64,000 bases of DNA from assembly GCA_017521985.1 (NCBI GenBank), contig JAFXAZ010000047.1, positions 1-64,000 of the forward strand, in the 5' to 3' direction. Source of the stretch: Lachnospiraceae bacterium (lineage in GTDB: Bacteria > Bacillota > Clostridia > Lachnospirales > Lachnospiraceae). Positions 50,114 to 57,857 of this stretch are shown here, in pieces. A program made the position numbers and the translations under genes. How positions within the stretch are numbered: the stretch's first letter is position 1; each line of letters starts with the position of its first letter. Under the pieces are notes generated by a model that was given only the letters and a program-made list of their open reading frames with translations, was not told the DNA's origin and did no database searches.

Positions 50114-50791
50114 ATGCGTTATGAAATAAAAGGTGGTTCTTTTCCGGTGGTGGAATGTCAGCTGGAGAGCGGAGAGCAGATGATCACTGGGCGAGGCTCC
50201 ATGGTATGGATGAGTCCGAATATGCAGATGGAGACAAAAGGCGGCGGTTTGGGAAGAATGTTTTCCAAGGTGTTGTCCGGGGAAAGTATGTTCCATAATA
50301 TTTACACAGCAAGAGGGAACGGTATGATTGCCTTTGGCTCCAGTTTTCCCGGTCAAATTAAGCCGGTGCAGATCGGCAGAGGACAGGAGATGATCGTGCA
50401 GAAAAGTGCTTTTCTGGCGGCCCAGTCAGGAGTAGACATCTCCATTCATTTCAGTAAAAAAATAGGCGTCGGATTGTTTGGCGGGGAAGGCTTTATTATG
50501 CAGCGTCTTTCTGGTAATGGCATTGCTTTCGTAGAAATTGATGGGGAATTGATTAAGTATGAATTGCAGGCAGGTCAGCAGATTGTAGTGGATACTGGTA
50601 ATGTGGCAGGATTTACTCCCGGTGTGCAGATGGAGATACGACAGGTGCCGGGCATGAAAAATATGCTGCTTGGAGGTGAAGGAATCTTTAATACCGTGCT
50701 TACCGGACCGGGCAGGGTATGGCTTCAGACTATGCCAATCTCCAATGTGGCTATGTCTATCAGGCCGTATATTCCTACCGGTAATGGTTGA
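50114..50791 (+). CDS. AIM24/TIGR00266 family protein
   Basis: A 225-residue soluble, Gly-rich, beta-sandwich protein (YEIKGGSFPVVECQLESGEQMITGRGSMVWMSP .. GVGLFGGEGFIMQRLSGNGIAFVEIDGEL), matching the TIGR00266/AIM24 family. Bacterial members have no established role. GAGGGA precedes the ATG. A bidirectional terminator follows. Confidence 0.88.
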   Translation: MRYEIKGGSFPVVECQLESGEQMITGRGSMVWMSPNMQMETKGGGLGRMFSKVLSGESMFHNIYTARGNGMIAFGSSFPGQIKPVQIGRGQEMIVQKSAFLAAQSGVDISIHFSKKIGVGLFGGEGFIMQRLSGNGIAFVEIDGELIKYELQAGQQIVVDTGNVAGFTPGVQMEIRQVPGMKNMLLGGEGIFNTVLTGPGRVWLQTMPISNVAMSIRPYIPTGNG

Positions 50792-50863
50792 TGGCAGATA
50801 GTCACAATCCGAGTTCAAAGCAGATACTCTTATATAGTGTGGGGATAGGTTTAAACAACTTAA

Positions 50864-50909
50864 AGAAGGGATGAAATCAAAGAGCATACGCATTGATTTT
50901 ATCCCTTCT
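50864..50909. terminator. Bidirectional terminator between convergent genes
   Basis: AGAAGGGATGAAATCAA (50864-50880) pairs with TTGATTTTATCCCTTCT (50893-50909), one G-U. T-rich on the + side and A-rich before it, so it can serve the AIM24-like gene and the XRE gene on the minus strand. Confidence 0.85.
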
Positions 50910-50916
50910 ACTGTTT

Positions 50917-51672
50917 TTACTGATATTTTCTTCCTGCATGATAGACAGGAAGAAATAGTCCGACAAGATACAGAATCAGGATCCCGTAACTTCCGATTCT
51001 CCATAGTTCATCCGGCAGAAGAATTGCTGTCAAGAAACAGAGGATTGGATAACCTGCTATGGATATTACCGACCAGCAACGTATCGCTTGTAATACATGG
51101 GGCCAATTGGAGTTGTTAAAGGATACTCCGGGGACATTCATGCGGAAGATACCGTCACTGTAGATATTGATCTTATTCTCATCATAATAAGTAGGAAGCT
51201 TTGGTTTTGCAAATATACAAAAATACGCACCAAAGAATACAGACATTCCGATAAAGATAAAATAATCTATATGGAACTGACTGCCTAAATATAAGAGAAT
51301 GATTTCAGCAAGGCATAAAAAGAGACACAAAAAGTAGATAAATATCCATTGTCTGCGATTGTGGAAAATCTTCGATTGCTCCTCTTCCGTATAGGTGATG
51401 GCAGCCTTCACTAAGTCCTCAACCTGGTTACTGTCAATCGGAGTACTGGGAGCAATTCGCTGGTAGGTTAATAATTCTGTTACGGAAACACCAAGAATCT
51501 CAGCCAGTGGAATCAGTAGAGTCGTGTCCGGAATGCTTGCTCCAGTTTCCCATTTGCTGACGGCCTTATTGGATAGAAATAGTTTGTCTGCCAGTTCTTT
51601 CTGGGTATCCCCTTTTTCTTTTCTCAGCTCAGCGATAAATGCACCAAGTCTTTCTTTGTCAATGTCAAACAT
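50917..51672 (-). CDS. Membrane-linked XRE-family regulator
   Basis: A 251-residue protein. Cro/C1 domain at residues 1-65 (LRKEKGDTQKELADKLFLSNKAVSKWETGASIPDTTLLIPLAEIL), linker, two membrane segments (IFIYFLCLFLCLAEIILLYL, IFIGMSVFFGAYFCIFA), an outer stretch with YYDENKINIYSDGIFRMNVPGVSFNNSNWPH, and two further segments. The start MFDIDKERLG has GAGAGG upstream. The only XRE gene on the minus strand. Confidence 0.82.
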   Translation of the reverse strand: MFDIDKERLGAFIAELRKEKGDTQKELADKLFLSNKAVSKWETGASIPDTTLLIPLAEILGVSVTELLTYQRIAPSTPIDSNQVEDLVKAAITYTEEEQSKIFHNRRQWIFIYFLCLFLCLAEIILLYLGSQFHIDYFIFIGMSVFFGAYFCIFAKPKLPTYYDENKINIYSDGIFRMNVPGVSFNNSNWPHVLQAIRCWSVISIAGYPILCFLTAILLPDELWRIGSYGILILYLVGLFLPVYHAGRKYQ

Positions 51673-51760
51673 AATCATTACCTCTCGTGTAAATTTGTGG
51701 TTTCATTATACTGAAAAAGCTGCTCTTACGCAATCGAACCGTAGTGGAATATATAATAAA

Positions 51761-51813
51761 TTATCGCAATACGATAAATAATTATTGACATACGTGATTA
51801 TGTGTGATATTTT
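51761..51813 (+). promoter_or_regulatory. Promoter with upstream palindrome, DUF2975 cassette B
   Basis: TTATCG-N5-CGATAA (51761-51777), seven bases, TTGACA (51785-51790), 17 bp, TATTTT (51808-51813). Same layout and same palindrome arms as cassette A. Confidence 0.65.
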
Positions 51814-51864
51814 AGAATCAGTAAGGGGATATGACGATTATTTGGTCAATTTCAGGAGGTATTT

Positions 51865-52347
51865 ATGAAACAGGTTTCATTATCAAGATGGTTAAAATTT
51901 ATCATTATCGGAGTTGGCATTTGCGGATTGATTGTATATGGAATGGTAATTCCTATGCTGGGGCAGGCAATCGCAGCCTATGAACAGGGGATATTTGATT
52001 ACTGTTACTGGCCCTGGCTGATATTTATATGGGTGACTGCAATCCCTTGTTACATGGTTTTGGTTTTTGCATGGAAGATTGCAAATAACATTGGGCAGGA
52101 TCAGTCTTTTACAGCAGCAAATGCTAAGTATCTGAAATGGATTTCTGTATTAGCAATTGGGGATGCAGTCTTTTTCTTTATTGGTAATATTGTATATCTG
52201 TTCTTAAATATGAATCATCCGGGTATCGTACTGTTTTCTTTGTTAGTGGTCTTCGCCGGTGTGGCTGTAGCCATTGCCGCAGCAGCTCTTTCCCATCTGG
52301 TGTTGAAGGCAGAGGTACTGCAGGAACAGAGTGATTGGACCATATAA
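51865..52347 (+). CDS. DUF2975 membrane protein, copy B
   Basis: A 160-residue protein with four membrane segments, same length as copy A at 21723 and most alike at the C-terminus (GIVLFSLLVVFAGVAVAIAA is identical). AGGAGG precedes the ATG. Partner of the small XRE gene nine bases downstream. Confidence 0.85.
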   Translation: MKQVSLSRWLKFIIIGVGICGLIVYGMVIPMLGQAIAAYEQGIFDYCYWPWLIFIWVTAIPCYMVLVFAWKIANNIGQDQSFTAANAKYLKWISVLAIGDAVFFFIGNIVYLFLNMNHPGIVLFSLLVVFAGVAVAIAAAALSHLVLKAEVLQEQSDWTI

Positions 52348-52356
52348 GGAGGAGCC

Positions 52357-52572
52357 ATGAAAGGTGAACTTATTTTTAATATTGATGTGATGCTGGCAAA
52401 GCGTAAAATGAGCGTGACAGAGTTGGCTGAAAAGGTAGGAATCACTATCGCCAACATGTCCGTTTTGAAGAATGGGAAAGCAAAGGCTCTGAAGGTGTCT
52501 ACATTGATTGCTCTGTGTGAGGCTTTGGATTGCCAGCCGGGAGATATTTTGGAATATCGGGTAAAGGAATAG
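52357..52572 (+). CDS. Small XRE regulator of the YozG type, copy B
   Basis: A 71-residue Cro/C1 protein that differs from copy A (22215) at only two positions (I6 for V, V for I in ANMSVLKNG). The recognition helix is unchanged, so both should bind the same TTATCG-N5-CGATAA sites. Confidence 0.88.
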   Translation: MKGELIFNIDVMLAKRKMSVTELAEKVGITIANMSVLKNGKAKALKVSTLIALCEALDCQPGDILEYRVKE

Positions 52573-52581
52573 GATGTAGAT

Positions 52582-52893
52582 ATGAAGAAAAAGATTGGTA
52601 TGGGTATCATAATTACAGTGGTTTTTATAATCGTATTGTTTGTATTTTCCAAAAATCCGATTGTATCCTGTAATATCGAGATTCCGGAATCCTATATGGA
52701 GGCTGTAAAGGAACAGGCAGAAGGGGTGTATTCCAACCGACTGCCTCTAATACCGGTTTATGTGCGAATAGACAGTTATGCGGAGGAAAAGTTATATTAC
52801 ACAATCTATTATTTCCCTTTAGGAATAGTCGGAATGAGTTACATAGAGGGAGAAGGGTACAATATTGAGAAACCATTGAGCCGTTTATCATGA
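52582..52893 (+). CDS. Small membrane-anchored protein of the DUF2975 cassette, copy B
   Basis: A 103-residue protein with one N-terminal membrane segment and a short outer domain, matching copy A at 22440 except for scattered changes (for example PVYVRIDSYAEE for PAYVRIERYEEE). Function unknown. Confidence 0.7.
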   Translation: MKKKIGMGIIITVVFIIVLFVFSKNPIVSCNIEIPESYMEAVKEQAEGVYSNRLPLIPVYVRIDSYAEEKLYYTIYYFPLGIVGMSYIEGEGYNIEKPLSRLS

Positions 52894-52914
52894 GATTGAT
52901 GAACAGCTTGTTAA

Positions 52915-52977
52915 AACAAAAGTGGTATAGAACGTTGATTTGGTAATGATATGTCAGCAGTCTATACCGCTTTTGTT
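52915..52977 (+). terminator. Long-stem hairpin after cassette B
   Basis: AACAAAAGTGGTATAGA (52915-52931) pairs with TCTATACCGCTTTTGTT (52961-52977), one G-U, across a 29-base loop; T-rich on its 3-prime arm. Probable terminator. Confidence 0.65.
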
Positions 52978-53008
52978 TATGAAAAATCTTAAGATTTATT
53001 TATACATA

Positions 53009-53063
53009 TTGACAAAAAAGTCTACTCGGTGTAGTATAAAAATAAATACTACACCTAGTAGAC
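53009..53063 (+). promoter_or_regulatory. BlaI-type promoter and operator 5
   Basis: TTGACA (53009-53014), 17 bp, TAGTAT (53032-53037). GTCTACTCGGTGTAGT (from 53020) and ACTACACCTAGTAGAC (53048-53063) are inverted copies with one mismatch. Confidence 0.83.
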
Positions 53064-53120
53064 GAAATGATGAAGAATTTTTAAGTGAAGGAATACAAAG
53101 AAAGGAAGCAAAGAGAAGCG

Positions 53121-53480
53121 ATGGCAGAAGTGAAATTAGGAGCGGTTGAATCAAAATTTGCAGATATTATATGGAACAATGAGCCCTTAAAGCCCGGAGA
53201 ACTGGTAAAGCTGGCAGAAGCAGAGCTAAACTGGAAACGCACCACGACTTTTACCATACTAAAAAGATTATGTGAAAGAGGAATTTTTCAAAACAAAGAC
53301 CGTATTGTAACATCCCTGATCAGCCGAGAGGAGTTTTATGCCCTACAGAGTGAGCGGTTTGTTAACGACACCTTTGAAGGCTCTTTGCCAGCATTTTTGA
53401 CCGCATTTGGTACTAGAAAGAAGTTGTCTGAAGAGGAAGTGGAGGAGTTGAAAAAAGTAATTGAAGGAATGAGGAGGTAG
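53121..53480 (+). CDS. BlaI/MecI family repressor 5
   Basis: A 119-residue winged-helix repressor (LVKLAEAELNWKRTTTFTILKRLCERGIFQN), closest to repressor 1. The ATG giving MAEVKLG is chosen by comparison with the paralogues; its ribosome site is weak. A GTG 36 bases upstream would add 12 basic residues. The partner gene begins three bases after the stop. Confidence 0.9.
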   Translation: MAEVKLGAVESKFADIIWNNEPLKPGELVKLAEAELNWKRTTTFTILKRLCERGIFQNKDRIVTSLISREEFYALQSERFVNDTFEGSLPAFLTAFGTRKKLSEEEVEELKKVIEGMRR

Positions 53481-53483
53481 CCT

Positions 53484-54920
53484 ATGGCATGGTATGAAAT
53501 CTTTCCACAAATACTGAATATGAGTTTGACTGCTAGTGTGATTATCTGTGTTGTGTTGCTTTGCCGGCTTTTGTTAAAGAGAGCACCGAAGATATATTCC
53601 TACGTATTATGGAGCGTGGTCATATTCCGATTGCTTTGCCCGGTTTCCTTGTCGGCTCCGTTTTCCGTTCTTGGTATTTTTGACACACCGGTGATTGAAC
53701 AGACCTCTGAGAATACCAGCGATAAAGCATCTGTTACCAGTACAGTAGCATATATTCCAACAGATATCGTCCATACAGAATATCCGGAGGTTACCTTACC
53801 GATACCGGGCGTAGGTGATAGGATCAGTGAGGCAGTAAATGATAGATTGCCTGCGGGAGAATTCCAATTGAGAGCAGATCCGTTGGAGTTCCCGGTAACT
53901 TTTGCTACTTACCTGTGGATGCTTGGGATAATGGGAATGCTTGTAAGCGGCATCGTATCCTATTTCCGCCTGCGCAGCAATATAGTTGGAGCACTTAAAT
54001 TGCGAGATAATATCTATGTGACAGACCACATTTCCGGTCCGTTTGTGATTGGGATGATAAATCCTAAGATATATCTGCCTTCTGAGCTGAATGAGAAAGA
54101 ACATAGTTATATCATTCTTCATGAAAAGCACCATATCCATAGAGGAGACCCAATATTTAAGATGGTAGCATATATTGCTTTGTGTATTCACTGGTTTAAT
54201 CCTCTTGTATGGCTCTTTTTTAAGCTGTTTGTGAAGGATATGGAAATGAGTTGTGATGAAGCAGTTGTAAATAAGCTGGGAGAGAATATACGGGCTGATT
54301 ATTCTGCTTCTTTACTGCAGCTTGCAACCGGCAGACAGATGCTTTTCGGTTCGCCGCTGGCTTTTGGAGAAACAGAACCTACCGGGCGTATTAAAAATCT
54401 TTCCAGATGGAAAAAGCCTACCCTTGTGATTAGTGTGTTTGCAATTGTGCTTTGCATTATCGCTGTTGTTGTCTCCATTTTTAATCCCGCTGTGTCTAAG
54501 GAGGAAAATATTGTCGCAAAAATTGAGTTGGAAAATAATCTGGAAAAAGAATTGTTGAAAGATTATTTTAAAATGTTTTTGCAAGGTGGGCAAACGGGTG
54601 AACAGGGAATCCGGATGGCAAAGGAATGTCAGGAGATTATTGAAGGGATGGATGAGGAACTTTTTATAGAGGCCAAAACCCTGCATGGTCAGGAGTGGTT
54701 TCAGTTGCTTTATGGAAGGGTCAAGTCTTTAGAGAAAAGATATACGGAAGAGGAATTGCAAAAAGAACATCCGGCTGCTTGTATTTTGTTAGAGGTTGAG
54801 CAGGCATTTATTGCAGAGTACGGTGAACTCCCTGAAACAGAAAGCGAGATAAATTGGCAGGAGATCATGGAACGATATATGAAAGGACTGTTCAAGGAAT
54901 GGTGGGAAGGAGAAGAATAG
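53484..54920 (+). CDS. M56 membrane metallopeptidase 5, short helical ectodomain
   Basis: A 478-residue receptor peptidase. Zinc motif H213-E-K-H-H217 and V-K-D-M-E-M-S-C-D-E are intact. After the membrane segment near residue 320 (LVISVFAIVLCIIAVVVSIF) the outer part is only about 140 residues, strongly charged and helical (ENNLEKELLKDYFKMFLQGG ..), unlike the beta-rich outer domains of the others. AGGAGG precedes the ATG. Its membrane half is closest to peptidase 1. Confidence 0.87.
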   Translation: MAWYEIFPQILNMSLTASVIICVVLLCRLLLKRAPKIYSYVLWSVVIFRLLCPVSLSAPFSVLGIFDTPVIEQTSENTSDKASVTSTVAYIPTDIVHTEYPEVTLPIPGVGDRISEAVNDRLPAGEFQLRADPLEFPVTFATYLWMLGIMGMLVSGIVSYFRLRSNIVGALKLRDNIYVTDHISGPFVIGMINPKIYLPSELNEKEHSYIILHEKHHIHRGDPIFKMVAYIALCIHWFNPLVWLFFKLFVKDMEMSCDEAVVNKLGENIRADYSASLLQLATGRQMLFGSPLAFGETEPTGRIKNLSRWKKPTLVISVFAIVLCIIAVVVSIFNPAVSKEENIVAKIELENNLEKELLKDYFKMFLQGGQTGEQGIRMAKECQEIIEGMDEELFIEAKTLHGQEWFQLLYGRVKSLEKRYTEEELQKEHPAACILLEVEQAFIAEYGELPETESEINWQEIMERYMKGLFKEWWEGEE

Positions 54921-54922
54921 AG

Positions 54923-55468
54923 ATGGCAAAGAAAAAGATTTTTGTGGTAGGGTTACTTTTGTTGGCAGTAATCATTGGAGTTGGAGCATACTTCATCGGA
55001 AGAAATACAAAGAAAAAACTTTCTTTGGAGGATTTACAACAAGAGGGAGAATATCAGTACTTACAATTAGAATGGGGAATATCTGTGGAAGATGCGAAGC
55101 GAAAGTTGAAAATTCCAATGGAGACGGACCCCAGCAGAATTCCAGCCCCGGACAAATTTGAATTTTATAAGACTAAAGAATGTTTTGTGCTGGATGGTCA
55201 GACTGCAGATGCATCTTTAGAGTTTAAAGATAACCGCCTGCAAGCGTTACAGTTTAGTTTTGAGATAGATGAGAACGCGGAGGAATGGTTTATAAAACAA
55301 ATCGGACAACTTCAGGAATTGTTCGGAACAGAGAGTGAGGCTTCGGAGAGTGATGGAGGTCCATTTCGAAGCAGGAGTTATAAATGGGAAACGGAAAAGA
55401 CAACATTGCAGGTGGTACTAATTTATGGTACAAACGCAAATGTAATCTTTAGTCTGGGAAGCAAGTAA
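54923..55468 (+). CDS. Membrane-anchored protein of BlaI/M56 operon 5
   Basis: A 181-residue protein with an N-terminal membrane segment (IFVVGLLLLAVIIGVGAYFIG) and an outer domain of about 150 residues (LQLEWGISVEDAKRKLKIPMETDPSRI .. LEFKDNRLQALQFSFEI). ATG at 54923 lies two bases after the M56 stop; 23 upstream codons overlap that gene. Family not recognised. It may be the accessory or substrate of peptidase 5. Confidence 0.68.
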   Translation: MAKKKIFVVGLLLLAVIIGVGAYFIGRNTKKKLSLEDLQQEGEYQYLQLEWGISVEDAKRKLKIPMETDPSRIPAPDKFEFYKTKECFVLDGQTADASLEFKDNRLQALQFSFEIDENAEEWFIKQIGQLQELFGTESEASESDGGPFRSRSYKWETEKTTLQVVLIYGTNANVIFSLGSK

Positions 55469-55484
55469 ATTCTTGCTTCTTTTT
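55458..55484 (+). terminator. Terminator overlapping the stop codon
   Basis: GAAGCAAG (55458-55465), the stop codon in the loop, CTTGCTTC (55472-55479), then T-rich. Confidence 0.85.
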
Positions 55485-55510
55485 CTTTTCTTAAGATTTG
55501 GTTAATAATA

Positions 55511-55562
55511 TTGCAGAATTAGTCTATTTGTGATAGACTAAAGGTGTCTATAAGTAATAGAC
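55511..55562 (+). promoter_or_regulatory. BlaI-type promoter and operator 6
   Basis: TTGCAG (55511-55516), 17 bp, TAGACT (55534-55539). Dyads AGTCTAT-N5-ATAGACT (55521-55539) and GTCTAT-N5-ATAGAC (55546-55562), identical to operator 4. Confidence 0.82.
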
Positions 55563-55579
55563 TGGAAGGAGTGCAGCTT

Positions 55580-55948
55580 ATGGAAGATATGAGACTGGGT
55601 TTGGTAGAATCCCATTTTGCAGATATTGTCTGGAAGCATGAACCGATTCATTCCAGACAACTGACCGTGATTTGCGAGCAGGAATTGAATTGGAAGAGAA
55701 CGACAACATATACCGTTTTAAAGAAATTATGTAATAGAGGAATTTTCCAGAACCAGGATGGAATCGTCAGTTCCCTGTTATCAAAAGATGAATTTCATGC
55801 GATACAAAGCGAAAAATTTGTGGAAGAAACCTTTGCAGGGTCATTCCCGGCATTTTTCAATGCTTTCTCAAGCAGAAAAAAGTTGACAGCCGAAGAAATA
55901 GCCCAGGTTCGGCAGATGATAGATTCATTTGAGACTTCGGAGGAATAG
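55580..55948 (+). CDS. BlaI/MecI family repressor 6
   Basis: A 122-residue winged-helix repressor nearly identical to repressor 4 over the DNA-binding domain (LTVICEQELNWKRTTTYTVLKKLCNRGIFQ). ATG at 55580; 12 codons upstream lie in the operator. The C-terminal helices differ more (FPAFFNAFSSRKKL for LPQFINAFASRKSL), which might limit mixed dimers or change the cleavage site. Confidence 0.92.
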   Translation: MEDMRLGLVESHFADIVWKHEPIHSRQLTVICEQELNWKRTTTYTVLKKLCNRGIFQNQDGIVSSLLSKDEFHAIQSEKFVEETFAGSFPAFFNAFSSRKKLTAEEIAQVRQMIDSFETSEE

Positions 55949-55950
55949 CA

Positions 55951-57753
55951 ATGACAACAGTTTTTATTAAATTATTGAATATGAGTATTGCTGCAAGCTG
56001 GTTAGTCCTATCAGTGATACTGTTTCGCATTATACTGAAAAACGCACCGAAATGGATCCGGTGTATCCTGTGGGGACTTGTGGCGATCAGACTCATCTGC
56101 CCAATTTCTATGGAAAGTATATTCAGTCTGCTCCCGAGTGCGGAAACTATTCCGCAGGATATTATGTATACAGAAAAGCCAATGCTCCATACCGGTGTGA
56201 GTGTTATAAATAGTGTGGTAAATCCTTATATCTCTGAGAGTATGGCTCCGGAGGTTGGAAATAGTGTAAACCCTATGCAGGTGGTGGTGAGTCTTGGTAC
56301 GATAATCTGGATTACCGGAGTAATAGGGATGATGGTATACGCTGCCATTAGCTACTTTAAAATTAAAAATAAAGCGGAGGTATCTCTGCTTGTAAGAGAA
56401 AATATATATCTTTGTGATTACATAGATACTCCTTTTGTGTTAGGTGTTTTTCACCCAAGGATTTATCTCCCTTCTGCATTGAAAGAAGAGTATAAGGCTG
56501 ATTTTGTTATTGCCCATGAGCAAGCTCATATCAGGCGCCGAGATCACTGGTGGAAGCCGCTTGGATTTTTATTACTTACTGTATATTGGTTTAACCCGCT
56601 GATTTGGATTGCGTATATTTTGCTCTGTCGGGATATTGAGCTTGCCTGTGATGAGCATGTAATTGGCAGCCTGAAGGAGGGAGAGAAAAAAAGTTATTCG
56701 GAAGCGTTGTTAGCTTGCAGTATAAATGCTTCCGGTTTTCACCGTAATATGATATCCGCTTGTCCGCTGGCCTTTGGAGAAGTGGGAGTAAAGGAGCGTG
56801 TAAAAGCAGTGCTGCATTACAAACGACCTGCATTTTGGCTGGTAGTTTTGGCAGTTTTGGCTTGCACTGTGGCTGCTATTTGTTTTTTGACGAATCCAAA
56901 AGAAAGTACTGATTATACGGTAGCTTCCAACTCATATCAGCCTGAAGAATTTTTAGGAATGACCTATGATGATTTTGAAAAGATAACAGGGGCGGAAACA
57001 GAGTTTAATCACGCGAATTTTTATACAGCGATTATTCCAAACACGGAAATAACAGCCTTTTTTCTGGCAGAAGGCTGGGATGATGAGAATGCCATGACCT
57101 TACTGCAGAAGGAAGACAAGGTAATTCGTTTGGAAGGAAAGCTGCATGCTTTCACAGAAGAATTTGGCCGGGAAATGTCAGTTTCAGATTTTATGGAGCA
57201 TAGTAAGTGGAAGGATAGGTTTCTTGGGTATACCATGGAAGAAGGTGCCGGAACCGCTTATTATGTAGCGGATCAATATGTGGCAATATCCTGTGACATG
57301 AATGGGGATTCTATGGCAGATCAGATGCTGCAGGTAGCTTTGAATCAGGCAGGAGAGATTGCCCCAGGTGCTGTGTGCTGGATTACTTCAGCTGTTTTAG
57401 AAAAGGACGAAAATGTAACGGTTATACATTATCCTGCGCATAAAGTACTCTACGAAGCCACTGCTGCTGAAGATGTAGATAGTAAGTATGACAATGAAGA
57501 ATTTGTAATTACCAAGCTGCACTATGAAAATCTTGATGATGAATGGGTTTGCGGGGAGTATAAATACAAATATCGGTTGGAAATCACAGGAAGAATGAAT
57601 AACGCTGCGAAAAGTACAACTTATATTGTGTTGAGTAATACAGAAAATATCACTTTTGACCAGACCTGGAAAGCAAGTGGATTCAGCAGCAATCTGGCGG
57701 ATTATTTTGAACCGTCGGTTGCTGTTATCGTTGGTCATAAACTGTTTTCATAA
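55951..57753 (+). CDS. M56 membrane metallopeptidase 6
   Basis: A 600-residue receptor peptidase. Zinc motif H189-E-Q-A-H193 and C-R-D-I-E-L-A-C-D-E are intact. The membrane half is nearly the same as peptidase 4. The outer domain contains SYQPEEFLGMTYDDFEK and the calcium-loop-like D-M-N-G-D-S-M-A-D, as in peptidase 4, but continues past residue 490 with a further beta-rich part (VIHYPAHKVLYEATAAEDVDSKYDNEEF ..). The signal is unknown. Confidence 0.87.
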   Translation: MTTVFIKLLNMSIAASWLVLSVILFRIILKNAPKWIRCILWGLVAIRLICPISMESIFSLLPSAETIPQDIMYTEKPMLHTGVSVINSVVNPYISESMAPEVGNSVNPMQVVVSLGTIIWITGVIGMMVYAAISYFKIKNKAEVSLLVRENIYLCDYIDTPFVLGVFHPRIYLPSALKEEYKADFVIAHEQAHIRRRDHWWKPLGFLLLTVYWFNPLIWIAYILLCRDIELACDEHVIGSLKEGEKKSYSEALLACSINASGFHRNMISACPLAFGEVGVKERVKAVLHYKRPAFWLVVLAVLACTVAAICFLTNPKESTDYTVASNSYQPEEFLGMTYDDFEKITGAETEFNHANFYTAIIPNTEITAFFLAEGWDDENAMTLLQKEDKVIRLEGKLHAFTEEFGREMSVSDFMEHSKWKDRFLGYTMEEGAGTAYYVADQYVAISCDMNGDSMADQMLQVALNQAGEIAPGAVCWITSAVLEKDENVTVIHYPAHKVLYEATAAEDVDSKYDNEEFVITKLHYENLDDEWVCGEYKYKYRLEITGRMNNAAKSTTYIVLSNTENITFDQTWKASGFSSNLADYFEPSVAVIVGHKLFS

Positions 57754-57802
57754 TCGTTGGGAAAAAAGAATAAAAAATTAGTACAAAAAAATTGAAATAG
57801 CA

Positions 57803-57845
57803 TGTAAGATTTCACATGTAAAAGGGATGAATATAGGTGAAAGGA
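57803..57845 (+). promoter_or_regulatory. ECF-type promoter of sigma operon 6
   Basis: TGTAAG (57803-57808), 16 bp, GGAT (57825-57828), then GAATATAGGTGAAAGG, which runs into the ribosome site. Confidence 0.6.
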
Positions 57846-57857
57846 GGATGAATTGTA

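Larger units (their letters stand above)
51761..52893 (+). repeat. DUF2975-XRE-small protein cassette, copy B
   Basis: Three genes plus promoter palindrome correspond in order and spacing to 21607-22751. Protein identity is high by eye; the XRE proteins differ at only two positions. Confidence 0.85.
55511..57753 (+). repeat. Second copy of BlaI/M56 pair 4
   Basis: Operator, repressor and peptidase correspond to 22827-24732 with high identity through the repressor and most of the peptidase. The copy here carries about 120 more residues at the C-terminus. Direct orientation, about 33 kb apart. Confidence 0.85.
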
